Source: Apiosordaria backusii (Eukaryota; Ascomycota; Sordariomycetes; Sordariales; Lasiosphaeriaceae). From it: DNA of 64,000 nucleotides. Under the pieces are notes generated by a model, which was not told the origin of the DNA, did no database searches, and worked only from the letters and a program-made list of their open reading frames with translations. The stretch is from positions 1,178,001-1,242,000 of the forward strand of contig JAUKTV010000002.1 of assembly GCA_030549205.1 (NCBI GenBank), given 5' to 3'. The position numbers and the translations under genes were made by a program. Position 1 is the first letter of the stretch. Every line of letters starts with the position of its first letter. This document shows positions 31,738 to 44,700 of the stretch, in pieces.

Positions 31738-32949
31738 TCATACCACCGAGTGTGCTCGTGGAGGTTGCCAGTATGGACCCTGCACGGAGTTCATCGAGTC
31801 CGAGGTCTCCTTGCTGTTCAGCTTTTCGACGTGGTTCTCGTGCAGCTCCTTGAATAAGACCCTCAGCACAGGAATGCAGCTCGCCATGATGGTTGTCCCG
31901 ATCTCTGCCGACGTCCAAATCAGCAGCAAACAACCCTCGTCTATCTTTCGTTAGTATGGGCAACAACGGCAAATGTCCACAACTGATGAAAACTCACAGC
32001 TAAAGTTCTTGGACCCCAACAGCAACAGCTTGGACGACTTGATAAACGCCCATACCCCCGCACTATCCACATCACGTCAGTGGCATAACCAACTCAACAA
32101 ACTCAAAAGACAAACTCACAAAATCCCCATGCTCATCCCCACCACCACCCCCAACTTTTCCTTTTTCCTCATCTGCAACCTCCAAACCAACCTCCACGGT
32201 AGCAACGCCAGCACAATATCACACACCCCGCTATACACCCCACAAAACACCCCGTAGTTGTTCGTCGCGTGCACATCCCAACACGTTCCCTCCGCAGCCA
32301 TATCCCAGTTTTTGCTCACCGGGTTACACTTGACCCACACCACCACCGCCTGCGTCCCCATGAGAACGTTCATGCTAATCAGCACAAACCAAGCGATATT
32401 CCGTAACATGCTCCCAGAGGGGGAGAGCCGGAGGATGGTGATGGCAAAGGAAGTTTTGGACCAGGAGATGGTGAGGATGGAGATGCACGAGCCGAGGGTG
32501 GCGCCGACGAAGGCGATGGTTGGGTGGTGGGTGGGGGGGATGTCGCACGGGTAGCGGCCGAAGCCGAGGTTGATGACTAGCTGGCAGAGGATGGCGCAGG
32601 CGATGAACATGAGCTGTGGGTGGAGTAAGTAACGGTGGAAAGGGAAAGCAGGGTTGGGGGAAAGTACCCAGCTCAATATCAGGACGTAGTCATCCCACCA
32701 GAGACCCCTCGACCGCCATTTCTTGCAGTAGATTCGCAGTGCTAGGAAAAGGGTTGCGAAGCCGAGGAAGGCCCAGATGGTGCGGGACACTGTTGGGCCT
32801 TTGTCGGGTATTTCGTGGTCTGGTGGGAGAAGGCCAAGGGCTTTGAGATCGCAGTATTCCGTTGAAGAGGGATCTGGCAGCGCTGTTGACGGACCAGGGT
32901 TGACATGTCGGGGGAGGAGGAGTTCAAGTAGTCGATTTTGTGGGATCAT
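31738..32949 (-). CDS. PTH11-type seven-transmembrane receptor-like protein
   Basis: Exons 32949-32668, 32613-32120, 32062-31998 and 31940-31738 give 1,044 nt, 347 residues. The introns are 54, 57 and 57 bp. The last acceptor was taken at AGATAG because only it restores YEGCLLLIWTSAEIG. Seven hydrophobic segments are seen: TIWAFLGFATLFLALRI, YVLILSWLMFIACAIL, IAFVGATLGSCISIL, IAWFVLISMNVLMG, YGVFCGVYSGVCDIVLALLP, VVVGMSMGIFAGVWAF and IGTTIMASCIPVLRVLF. WWDDYVLI after the first helix and the SAEIG-x-T motif in the seventh are hallmarks of the fungal rhodopsin-like/PTH11 family. It has no N-terminal CFEM domain and no signal peptide, so it belongs to the simpler class. These proteins sit in the plasma membrane; a few sense host or surface cues. 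The ligand is unknown. Start: the ATG at 32949, because the longer open frame has no further ATG. Confidence 0.85.
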
Positions 32950-34641
32950 TGTAAGGGACGTCAATGGCCGTTGATGCCTTTGCAAGTGGTAGAGCGGTGG
33001 TGATAATACTACCCGGTATGAAGGACCTCACAAGGCCCAGGATCTTGATGGCGCCGCGGGACGGAGAAAAGAAGGAAGAGAATCCTTCAACCCCTTGGCA
33101 GGGCAACATGACCCTGTATATAAAGCCGCCGCCACTATGAGGACTGGAGGAGAAGCCGGACATGGAAATACAAAGCCCTCAGCCTGAGAAGCAAACAAGC
33201 GGCCCGGCAGCGGCCCGGACCTACAAGATACCAATTACCAGGAGGGTCTCCCCTACCTGCAGGGATAATCGGTACCGAAGCACGACAGTTAGATGCCGGG
33301 GGGCAATGGGTGTGGAAGTGAATTATGCGGTTGGGTTCCTTTGTCAAGCTTTTCCTGGTGTGATCACCACCATCTAGTACAAGAGGGGGGTTGAGTTCTG
33401 ACTTCATTGGTCCAAGGGGGCTTGGTGGGATTGGGATGGCAGTTCCCCGCCCGAACATGGACGAAATCGTGGGGTCCGAATGCAATCGGACTTGTGGCAT
33501 GTCTAGAGACTAGAGGAGAAAATTGAAATACTTAAATTGTTCAGAAGCTGCGCCGCCAAGCGGATGCGATGATCATATCCAGAGATTGCCTCGATAGTGT
33601 CAGCACTTATGGCTAGGTCCTTGTGTACGGCTCCGAAGAATAAGAGGTCGTAGAGGTTCAGTAAGGAGATGCTCGTTGAAAAGCATTCAGGTTGCTACTT
33701 CCACAACAATCTACCACTCCGTAAATACCTCGTCTGCTCCCCTTCTCTCCTTGCGAGGAGATCGAAACCAAGCTCTTCAGACAACCCAGATCTTTGCATA
33801 AATTTTCTAGCCTTGATCCAAATTGGGGTGCTGTTCGAGACAGCTGTGTAACTAAGGTAACCTTCATCAAAACAGTACAGCCTTCACTGCATGTCATCAT
33901 CTTTGGAAGATGTCGTGCTCGGGAACACAAGCGAAGCCACCAGCCACAACCTCAGTTGGCAGGCATCAATCATTGGACCTGTGCCGCACAGCAAGGTTCC
34001 CACGCCGTGCAAGTGCCGAAGAAACAGGTCCAACGACCAAGCCACTCAGCTGTCTGTGCAACGTGACACCGAGTAATCCAGAATTAAGGAGAACGGTGTT
34101 ACCGACCAGTCCACTCAATATGGGGTCTCTACTTCGAAGTTTGTCATCCGATGCCTAGGTCTCTGAATGGTTGGGGGCCTTTTGAATATGGATGACAGTG
34201 AGGCGGGTGCTAGGCTTTTGGTGGCGACACAAACACGGTCAGGCCCTCAGCAAATGTTTTGGTACCTTGGTATAGTTTCCAGCGCCTATCGGTTACGGCT
34301 AAGCCAATACTAGAAAGGTGGAAGTAACTATAAATCTTTAGAATTGTTTTGACGGAGATTCGTGGCGGACTCTGTGAAACTTAATTCTCGGTAGCAACTG
34401 ACTTCCGTATGCTAGATGATAGCCTTTGAATCATGGCGAGCATGGTCCGAGGTTATGTAAGACCGAACTTCGAATCCGTGCTCGTTACCTACCTGATAAT
34501 TTTCTTCAACTTCTTCTTCTTCTTTTAGTCTGCTGGTGATCCTAAACCAGCAGTGGCTGCCACAACCTCCCAGAACTACATCTTCACCTACCCAAGCAAC
34601 CAACCCTTCATCGCAACAACTTGTTCCATCCGCCACCATCA
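32950..34641. other. intergenic border region
   Basis: Upstream of the receptor gene, gradually losing gene-like composition toward the transposon block. Frames are short and unassigned. A CTT microsatellite lies at about 34,510-34,525, just before the next frame. A 50-nt hairpin at 34,438-34,487 was considered as an RNA and rejected. Confidence 0.4.
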
Positions 34642-35004
34642 ATGGTGGAGATGACGAGACAGCTCGAGGAGCTGATTGCGCAACAGCATACCGTCATACA
34701 GGAGCAGTCAGGACAGCTGAAAGCTCAAGAACGACAAATCAATGCCCTGACCGAAAGATTGACGGAGTTGTTAAGGGGACCCGACCCGAGCCAACCCACC
34801 TACTATAGGCCTACCCCGGGCCATCAGCCTATGTCACGCGCAACTACAACGCGGCTCACTTGCACCGAGCAATGCTGCCAACGCATGAACCTGCAACCTT
34901 CCGAGGTGCTTTTCGGCCCCTCCTACACGAGCAGTATCGAGAAATGGGTTGCGATCGCTCGAGCCTGGATTACAATCAACGGACACACGATAGCTAGCGG
35001 TTAG
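34642..35004 (+). CDS. truncated coiled-coil frame at the edge of the RIP block
   Basis: From ATG 34642 about 120 codons read MVEMTRQLEELIAQQ, then a strongly heptad-patterned helix to TERLTELL, a Pro-rich linker and ITINGHTIASG, ending in TAG at about 35,002-35,004. The composition of the first 345 bp is normal, with no RIP texture. At about 34,990 it joins Copia sequence, and its frame equals the frame of the Copia polyprotein (VKKEVLY after the stop). It may be the surviving 5' part of a host gene or of an unmutated gag-like gene, cut off by the insertion or by a later deletion. No family is recognised. Confidence 0.4.
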   Translation: MVEMTRQLEELIAQQHTVIQEQSGQLKAQERQINALTERLTELLRGPDPSQPTYYRPTPGHQPMSRATTTRLTCTEQCCQRMNLQPSEVLFGPSYTSSIEKWVAIARAWITINGHTIASG

Positions 35005-38000
35005 GTTAAAAAGGAAGTACTGTATAGGCTTAATAAAGCCCCGATAGCGGTATTTGATTTTAAGGCTTTAGGCTTTTTTTTAAAATTATAAAAGGTAAAG
35101 AGGCCTATTATTTACTATAATGTAAGTTTTAATATTATTAGTTAAAAGTAAAAATTAATAGTAAAGCTTCTTAATAGGCCTTTATTTTAAAAAAATAGCT
35201 ATTTAAAGGTCGATTTAAACCTTTAAAGGCTTAGTAATAGGCCTATAGAATTAAATAGCGATAGTACTATTAATTTTAATTCGGACGTCTAAAAAGTAAA
35301 GCCCTATAGGCTTAAAGGGTCTAAGTAAGGCTATAAGGAAGGCTATAGCCAGAATATACTTAAAGGAATAGAGCTCTATTAATTTATAGAAGGCCCTAAT
35401 AGTTTAAATAACCTTAACTTTAGAAAATCTGGTTAGGGCAAATCTATTAAAAAGCTCTATAAGCTTAAAAAAGGCCTTAATAGTTTAAGTAACCCTAGCT
35501 TACTTAATTAAAAAGAAGCTTAAAAAGACTATATACTTAAAGAGGCTATTAAAAATATCCCTAATACTACTATAGACTACTATAGTAAATTACTCTAAGT
35601 AATATTAAAATAGTATATTAGGCTAAGTTATATAGACCTAATACTATTAAAAAAGACTAGTAAAATTTCTACTAAGCTTTTAAATTTTAATTAAGTAAAA
35701 GAAGTAGATTTTTAATATTCGGCCTATAATAAAGTTAAGGCAATAAGAAAGCTTTAATTTTCTACTATTTTAAACCTACTTAAGGTCTTAGGTTCTATTA
35801 AAGGCAATACTTTTAAAATTAAACCTATACTTTATAATAGGTTTCCTATAGTGTTAATTTTAGTAGACTAAAAATCCTAATTTAAATAAGCTTTTTACTT
35901 ATTAAATGTTAAAGGACTAACTATATTAAGTGCTATTAAAGGCTTTTTTAAAGGCCTAAAAAACTACTATAATAGGTATTTTATTTATTTTTACTATAAT
36001 AGTAAGAAAGGAATTAACTATAAATTATAGGCTTAGTTTTCTATTAAAAGCATTGAATTTTCTATTTTTAAGCCCTATATTTATAAGTAAAATGGCTTAA
36101 TTAAATACTTTATTAGAGTATTTTTAAACTAATTATAGGCTACAATAGTATTATTATAGCTTTCTCAGTATTTATAGTATTATATAGTGCCTATAATATT
36201 TAAACTAGTTAACTATATAGTAATTAGTAATAAGGACCTTACTTTTTATTAAATACTTTATAATAAATTAAAGCTTTTTCTTTTCTATAAGCTAAATCTA
36301 AGCCGATTTAAGGCTATAGGCTTTTTTATAGAGCTCTTTATTTTTACTGAAAAAAGGTTTAGAGCTTTAAAGCTATAGGCCTATATAGAGCTTAATAAGC
36401 TACTGACTGTTTTTAAAAGTAAGACCTATTAAGTATAAATACCAGTTAAAAGGACAATAGTAAAATCTTCCTTTATTAATATAGTAAATAAGCCTACTGT
36501 AATTTAAAGTATTATTGCTATTTTAAAAGAAAATTTAGGTTAAAAGAAGGTAAAGCTATTATAATTAGTAAATAAAGATAGTAACCTATACTTTAAAAAA
36601 TCCGACTTAGCTAGCCGGTTAAGTTTAAAATTTCGTCAGTAAGCTAACTTTAAAAAATTCTTTAATAGTAAGTTAATTAGTAGACCTATTATAATTTAAA
36701 AGGCTATAATTAATAGTAATTTAAAGCATTTAATAGGCTTAATATAAGCCTTAAGGTTAGTTTAAAATCTTCTATTAAAGATTATTTATTAATAGAAGTA
36801 AAAGAATTATATTAAAATGTAAATAAAGATATTAAAATAAGTATTAGCCAATTTATTAAATTAATATTAACTAAAGCTAAGGCCTATTATTATAGGGTCT
36901 TTAAAGGTCCTTTTAGTATTAGTTTATTACCTTAAATATTAAAATAAATACTAAAGAACTTTAAAAAATCCTATTAATTAAAGGCTATATATAGTAAATT
37001 TAAGTAAATAGTTAATTAAAGAACCTTTAAGTTCCTTCTTTAAAGTGCTTTCTTTAAGGACCCTACGTTATTAATTAGTAAGTTAGTACTATATAAAAAG
37101 ACTAATAAAGAAAATAGGCTTTTAAAGTTTAAAGCTAGGCTAGTTATTAAAGGATTTTTATAAAAGAAAGGCTTAGATTTTATAAAGACCTTTACTTTTA
37201 TTATTATATTACTTACTTAGTATATACTATTAGCTATAGCGGCTTTATTAAATTGAAAAATAAAGTAAATTGATTTTATAAAGGTATTTTTTAATAGCTA
37301 TTTAAAAAAGGAGAATTATATAGCTATACTTAAAGGCTTCTATAAGTTTTACTAAAAAGTAAATTCAGCTATTAAAGCTAAACTATAAAAGTAAGGCTTT
37401 AAGTTTAAAATTAACAAAATAATTTGCCTTTTTAAGGCTCTATATAGCTTAAAGTAAAGCTTTAAACTTTAGTAAGTTAAACTTATTAAACTATTAAAAG
37501 AAGACGATTTTATAGTGCTAATTTCTAACTCTACTGTCTTTATAATCTTAAGGTTAGGATTTTTATAGTAACTTATATTAATAATTATTTAATTATAGAC
37601 TTTAATAAGGCTTATATTTAATAGTTTAAGAAAAGTTTAAATAAGGTCTACTTAATAGAAAATAAAAGGCTAGCTTCCTTCTTTTTAAGTATTTAAATAA
37701 TAAAGGATAAGCATTGTTTTCTTTTATAGCTTAGTTAAGCTTAATATATATAGAAGGTAATTAAAACCTTTAGCTTTAAAAATAGCTGTAAAATACTAGT
37801 TCTATTATAGCTTAAAATAGTAGCTTAATATAAGGACCTTAAACTAAAAGGAAGCCCTATAAGTAAGTTAGATTATATACTATTTTAATATATAGTAAGT
37901 ACTATAATGTATTTAATAATTTAAATAAAACCTAATATTACTTTTATAGTATAGTAGCTTTTAAAAAGTATATAGTAACCTACTATAGTAAGCTTAAACG

Positions 38001-38800
38001 CTATTAAAAACCTTTTAAAGTATTTAAATAGTATAGAGAATTTAATAATTGCTTCTGCTTATAATATTACTGGACTTATTAAAAAGGAAAGTACTATAGT
38101 ATTTATAGGCTTTATAGATTTAGACTTTATAGAGGACTTAAAGGATTTAAAATCTATCTATAGCTTTATATTTAAAATGGCTAAAAGCCCTATAAGCTAG
38201 AAATTAAAAAAGGCTAGTATTATAAGCCTTTTTACTTTAAAGGCTAAAACTGATATACTTATTAAGGCTATTTATAAGGCTCTATAGATTAAAGGGATTT
38301 ATAAAAAGTTAAGGTATACTTTAATAAGCTTTACCTTACTATATAGTAATAATATTGGCTTTATAATTACTATTTATAACCTAGCCTTTTATAATTATAT
38401 TAAGTATATACTATTAAAATACTATTAGATTAAAAAGTAAGTTAAGGCATTATAGGTTACTATTAATTACTTAAATATTAAGTAAATACTGGTTAATCGA
38501 CTAATTAAACTACTGGCCAGTTAAAAATTTAAGACTTTTATAGGTCTTTTAGGTTTAAAGAATAGGCCTATAGAGGAAAAAGTTAATAGAAAAATAGATT
38601 AGAAAACTACTCTCTTTATATTTAATTTTCCTTTATAATTTAGCTTATAAAACTAATTACTTAATATTTAAAATATATAGGCCTTAATACCTTATATACT
38701 TTATATTTTAGTTTTTTAGTTAGCTAATTAGTTTATTAGTTTTAGCTTACTACAGTAGGCTTTAGATTTAAATTTAGGCCTATTACTTGCTATAAGTAAA
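35000..38800 (+). pseudogene. Copia pol relic of copy A (integrase, RT, RNase H)
   Basis: Integrase C-terminal signature around 36,085-36,200 (a Q-N-G-x-x-E/K-R type patch with the Gln codon now TAA). The reverse transcriptase block at 37,131-37,330 reads KARLVIKGF, then Q-x-x-GLDFIKTF, and a QIDFIKVFFN-like stretch with Gln replaced by stop. RNase H similarity lies at about 38,270-38,520 (YNLAFYNYIKYI region). Stops are scattered throughout, so no protein can be made. Confidence 0.8.
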
Positions 38801-38807
38801 GAAGGGA

Positions 38808-39671
38808 TATTAAATTAGGTCTTTATAAGGCTTAGTTTATAGTAGATGGCTGCTATTATACTATATAGTAGTAATGTCCTAATACTTAACTTAAAGATTA
38901 AGTATAGAGGAAAGGAAGACCTACCTATTAACTACCTGGTATTTACCGAATACCTTATCTTACTGTAAAGCTATTTAAAGGCCTATATCATACTAACTAG
39001 TAGACTAAACTGCTTATAATTTTATATTTAGGCTATTAAGGCCTATTACTATAGGCAGTATAAGTGGCTTAACCTTAACCTTATAATAACTTATACTTTA
39101 AGTTGAGGGTATTAGGTTTTGCGGCCTTTTTATATAACTGTAAGTCGATTATTAAAGAGCTGTAAACTATATTAACTTAGCTATTTAGAAGACCTGTAGG
39201 TAACTACTGGACTGGCCAAATTGGCCTAGAATTGATAGGCCTATAGGTAAGTAGGTATATTACTACTATACTAAATTATAGGCCTATAAGCCTTATAGGT
39301 CAGAAGCTATAGAAGGCTTAGTAAGTAGTTTATAAGGTTTAGTAAACCTTAAGGTTAACTAAGCTGTACTTTAGCCTATCTGTTTACTAGGGTATGCAAG
39401 GCACTGTACGTTAGTCGGTAGGTATATAGTAGAAGTTGAGTATAAACCCTACTATAAAGATTATTACAGTGGATTTATAGAAGGCTAGCACTACATTACA
39501 ATTGTTTACCTACTATATTTCTATCCTACAGTACCTACAAGGTGCTGTATACTAGTACCCCAGTATTAAGCTATAAGTATTACGTGTAAGACTTCCACTG
39601 CACTTTAAGCTAGTATGTGAGCACTAATTATAGGGCCCTTAGGCCTGTAATTGGCTATACCTATTCCAATA
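38808..39671 (+). repeat. 3' LTR of Copia copy A
   Basis: About 864 bp, starting TATTAAATTAGGTC (mutated from TGTTAAACTAGGTC) and ending ATTCCAATA. It is homologous over its whole length to the 834-bp LTRs at 42958-43791, 43867-44700 and 58523-59356, and is somewhat longer through small insertions. Confidence 0.83.
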
Positions 39672-42600
39672 ATAAGTACTAAGGAAACTATAATAATACT
39701 ATTATAGCCTATAACTGGTTTAAAAATACTCTAATAAAGTATTTAATTAGGCTATTTTACTTATAAATATAAGGCCTAAAAGTAGAAAATTCAACGCTTT
39801 TAATAGAAAACCAGGCCTATAATTTATAATTAATTTCTTTCTTACCGTTGTAGTAAAAACGGATAAGGTACCAGTTATAGCGATTCTTTAGGCCTTTAAA
39901 AAAGCCTTTAATAACATTTACTATAGTTAGTCTTTAATATTTAATAAGTAAAAGGCCTATTTAAACCGGGATTTTCAGTCTATTAAAATTAACATTATAG
40001 AAAGCCTATTATAAAGTATAGACTTAATTTTAAAAGTATCGCCTTTAATAGAACCTAAGACCTTAAGTAAGTTTAAAATAGTAGAAAATTAAAGCCTTTT
40101 TACTGCCTGCTTTATTATAGGCTAAGTATTAAAAATCTACTTCTTTTACTTAATTTAAGTTTAAAAGCCCAGTAGTAATTTTACTAGTCTTTTTTAGTAA
40201 TATTAGGCCTATATAACCTAGCCTAATATACTATTTTAATACTATTTAAAGTAATTTATTATAGTAGTCTATAGCAGTATTAAGGATATTTTTAATAACC
40301 TCTTTAAGTATATAGCCTCCTTAAACCTCTTTTTAATTAAGTAAGCCAGGATTATTTAAACTATTAAAGCTTTCTTTAAGCTAATAGAGCTTCTTAATAG
40401 ATTTACCCTGACTAAACCTTTCAGAATTAGGGTTACTTAAGCCATTAGGGCCTTTTATAGGCTAATAAAGCTCTATTTCTCTAAGTATGCTCCGGCTATA
40501 GCCTTCCTTATAACCTTACTTAAACCTTTTAAGTCTATAGAGCTTTACCTTTCAAACATCTAAATTAAAGCTAATAGTACTATCGCTATTTAGCTTTATA
40601 GGCCTATTACTAGGCCTTTAAAGGTTTAAATCGACCTTTAAATAGCTATCCTTTTAAAATAAAGGCCTATTAGAAAGCTCTACTATTAATTTTCACTTCC
40701 GGCTAATAATATTAAAACTTATATTATAGTAAATAATAAGCCCCTTTACTTTCTATAATTTTAAAAAAAAGCTTAAAGCCTTAAAATCGAATCCTACTAT
40801 CAGAGCTTTATTAAGCCTATATAGTACTTTCTTTTTAATCTAACTGCTAGCATTATAGTATAGTATACTATTAAAAAGGTTAATGTTAAATTAAGAAATA
40901 TATAAAACATTTTTAAACTTAAGCTTAATATATTTAGGGTGTTCTTTTTAAAAAAGTACTATAAATATAGCAGTTTTAAAGCCCTTAAGTATTAGGAGAC
41001 CTTCTTTTATATAAATTATCCTTAATAAGCTATTATTAGGCTTATAATTAGTAAACTATTTTCGACTATTAATAATATAGTTAGTAGACCTTATATTATA
41101 TAAAAAGATATCCTTTAAAATAAGTACTGTTAAGGCCTTACCTTTAATACTTTTAGCGTCTTTAATAGGCCTTATAGGTACTATATAAATATCTTTATTA
41201 CTATTATTACTATTAAAGTCTTTAAAGACCTTTAAAGCTAGATTATAAGAGCTTACTATATAGATAAATAAGTCTTTAGCCTTAGGCCTTTTAAAGCCTT
41301 TCTTCTTTTTCTTTTAAAAAAGGCTACTAAGGCTATTAAGGCTACTATTGTTATTATTTTTAAGCTTCTTACTTAAAAAAACCTTCTTTTTAGTACCTTT
41401 ATAAAGGCCTTCTTTATTTCTATAGGCTATACTTTTAATAGTAGTAAAGGTTAGAATATACTATTTTTTTAATAAGTCTGCTATTAAGAAGTTTAGGTTA
41501 ATAGTATTTATATTTTAGCTTAGCATTTTAGTAATTTATATAGTACTTTATTGCCTTTTAGCTTATTATAGAAAGCTTTTTTCTATAATCTATAGGTAGT
41601 AATTTACTTAATCTATAGCCTAAAGGTTAAAATCGGCTAATATAAGCCGGCTAATTATATTAAAGAATTTAATATTAAAGTCTATTAAAGAGCCTATAAA
41701 TTAATAGAAGTTTAAAAAGTAGTATTTTTTATAAAGGTTCCTTTATTGTAATTTAATACTATAGGAATACCTTTAAATAAATAGTTTATAAACTTTAATA
41801 GGGCTTATTTACTATAAAATAGAAGCTTAAGGGCTTAAGGCTATATTGTTTTAAAATAATATTAACAATAAAGGCTCTTTAGTATTACTTTAGTAGGCTA
41901 TTATAGTAAAGTCCTCTATAAAAGTAACTATATCGATAGTATATAGTATAATATTTAAGCCCTATTTCTATAGATTGAAATTCTTAAGGCCTACTTTCGT
42001 TAATAAGAAATTTATAAACTTTTTTAATTATTTTAATAGCTATAGTAGTATAAAAGACCTTAGTAAAACTATTATTAGCCTTAAGCCTTAACTAATAAGC
42101 TACTATAGCTTCTAAATATATAGCTTTAGCTACTATTAAAGGAGCAGTTATAGTAGCCTTAGGCTATTTTAAAGTACTTTAAACTGCTATTAAGAGCTTA
42201 CTTTACTTTACTACTTCGGTTATAGCACCTTATAACTATTAAATCTAAGCTTCTTACATTTTTAATTAAATAGTAAAGGCCTATATACGGTAAGAATCTA
42301 CTAATTTTTCTCTCTTAAAAGGCCGTTGCCCGGACTTTATATTTTTTATTTTTAAATCTATAGAAGGCTTAGTATGCTTACTACTAAAAACGTCCTATAG
42401 GACTTTAAAACCTTAGCTTAGTACTGTTTTTAACTAAAGCTTTAATTATAGTTTACTTATATAATAAGAAGGCTAGGTCTATAGTACTTAAGAGCCTTAA
42501 AGAATAGGCTCTATTTTATATAGTAAAATACTATAACTACTAACAGTAGTAGTAGTTAAGGAGGTCTATTTCTTTTTACTTTTTACCTACCTTAGGTTTT

Positions 42601-43791
42601 ATAGAACTACCTACTTAGTTCAGGTTAAAGTAAGAGTGCTATTTTTAGCTTTTATAAGCTTATAGTTTATAGGCCTTTAATGCACTATTAGGCCTAATTT
42701 TTATATATTTTATAATATAATAAATTTAATAGTAGGCGCAAATTTAAACCTTTATAGGCCCTTAGAAAACTTAATAAAGGTAAAGTAAGCTTAGTCTTTA
42801 CTTTAAAACCTTACCTTAATAGGTAGGCTTTAAAATCAATGATTTTATAGCCTACTTATAGTATAGTTTACAGTAGCTTAAGCTGTTATTTATAGAAGGC
42901 TTTAAGCTTAAGTTTATAAGCCTATAACTTAATTAAGTATCTTCTAGGCTTATAACCTTTTAAAATAAGTATGGCTAATTATAGGCTTAAGGGCTTTGTA
43001 ATTAGTACTTATATACTAGTTTATAGTACAGTAGAAGTCTTATATATAATACCTATAGCTTAGTATTAAGATACTGGAATATAGTACTTTGTAAGTACTA
43101 TAGGATAGAAATATAGTAGGTAAACAATTGTATTATAGTACTAGCCTTCTATAAATCTACTATAATAATCTCTATAGTAAGATTTATACTTAACCTCTAC
43201 TATATATCTACCGACTAATGTACGGTGCCTTATATACCTTAGTAGGTAAATAGGCTAAAGTATAGCTTAGTTAATCCCAAGGTTTGCTAAACTCTGTAAA
43301 CTACTTACTAAGCCCTCTATAGCTTCTGACTTATAGAGCTTATAAGCCTATAATTTCATATAGTAATAATATACCTACTTAACTATAGGCTTACCAATTC
43401 TAGGCCAATTTAGCCAGTCCAGTAGTTAGCTATAGGTCTTCTAGGTAGCTAAATTAGCGTAGTTTATAGCTTTCGAATAATCGACTTATAGCTATATAAA
43501 AAGGCTGTAAAACTCAGTACTTTCAACCTAAAGTGCAGGTTATTATAGGGTTAGGGTTAGGCCACTTATACTGCCTACAGTAGTAGGCTTTAGTAACCTA
43601 AATATAAAATTATAGACGGTTTGGCTTACTGGTTAGTAAGATGTAAGCCTTTAAATAGCTCTGTAGTAAAGTAAAGTACCGGGCAAGTACCGAGTAGCTG
43701 ACAGGTAGGCTTTCTAACTTAAGCTTCTACCATGTAGTATAGTAGCAGCTACCTATTATAAACTTAGGCCTTACAGGGACCTAGTTTAACA
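39672..43791 (-). mobile_element. Copia copy B, minus orientation, 3'-truncated
   Basis: Reads on the minus strand: 5' LTR 43791-42958, gag/protease region to about 40,880, then the same pol segment as copy A (the mirror of 34,990-36,160) to 39,674, where it stops inside integrase directly against the LTR end of copy A. The mirrored landmark AAGTACTTTCTTTTTAATCT at about 40,838 is the reverse complement of the start of copy A. It is RIP-degraded throughout. Confidence 0.82.
42958..43791 (-). repeat. 5' LTR of Copia copy B
   Basis: Exactly 834 bp, like the LTRs of copies C and D. On the minus strand it starts TGTTAAACTAGGTCCCTG at 43791. The inner end adjoins GGTTATAAGCC, a candidate primer-binding site shared by copies B and C. 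Confidence 0.85.
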
Positions 43792-43866
43792 ATATACCCT
43801 TTAATTTAGTTTATAAATTATTAAATACTTTTTTTTAAATATTATTTAAAACGTAAAGTATCCTTT

Positions 43867-44700
43867 TGTTAAACTAGGTCCCTATGAGGCCTAAGTTTAC
43901 AGTAGGTAGCTACTATTATACTATGTAGTAGAAGCTTAAGTTAGAAAGCCTATCCGTTAGCTACCTAGTACTTGCCTGGTATTTTACTTTATTATAGGGC
44001 TATTTAAAGGCCTGCATTCTACTAAATAGTGTGCTAAATCGCCTATAATTTTATATTTAGGCTATTAAGGTTTACTATTGTAGGTAGTATAAATAGCCTA
44101 ACCCTAACCTTACGTTGACTTATACTTTAAGTTAGGAGTGTTTAGTTTTGTAGCCCTTTTATATAGTCGTAAGTTGATTTTTAGAAAGCTGTAAACTATA
44201 TTAATTTAGCTATTTGTAAGATCTGTAATTAAGTATTAGGTTGGTTAAGTTAACTTAGAATTAGTAAGCTTATAGTTAAGTAAATATATTATTACTATAT
44301 TAAATTATAGGCCTATAGGCTTTATAAGTTAGGAGCTATAAAGGGCTTAATAAATAGTTTATAGAGCTTAGTAAACTTCAGGGTTAATTAAATTATACTT
44401 TAGCCTATTTACTTATTAAAGTATATAAAGTATTATATATTAGTTAGTAAGTATATAGTAATGGTTAAATATAAATCTTATTATAAAGAATATTATAGTG
44501 AATTTATAAAAGGTTAATACTATAATATAATTATTTGCCTATTATATTCCTATCTTATAGTATTTATAAAGTATTATATTTTAATACTTTAATATTAAAC
44601 TATAAATATTATATATAAGATTTTTACGATACTATAAGCTAATATATAAGTATTAATTATAGGGCCTTTAAGTTTATAATTAACTATACTTATTTTAATA
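43867..44700 (+). repeat. 5' LTR of Copia copy D
   Basis: 834 bp, from TGTTAAACTAGGTCCCTATG to ATTTTAATA. It is the most heavily C-to-T/G-to-A mutated of the four LTRs of this family in the window. Confidence 0.85.

Larger units (their letters stand above)
34990..39671 (+). mobile_element. Ty1/Copia retrotransposon copy A, 5'-truncated, RIP-degraded
   Basis: Plus-oriented element lacking its 5' LTR and gag. It begins in the protease-to-integrase stretch that is also found at 61,490 in copy C. It continues through integrase, reverse transcriptase and RNase H to a polypurine tract (AAAGAAGGGA, about 38,798-38,807) and a 3' LTR (38808-39671). CpA is almost absent and stops (TAA, TAG) fill former Gln codons, the mark of repeat-induced point mutation. 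On the right it touches truncated copy B without a spacer. Confidence 0.85.

Noticed and set aside
34438..34487. Hairpin with CGAGCATGG / CCGTGCTCG ends and TTCGAATCC, resembling a tRNA acceptor stem and T-loop
   Set aside because: Only about 50 nt between the ends, with no room for anticodon and D arms; no A-box at the right distance.
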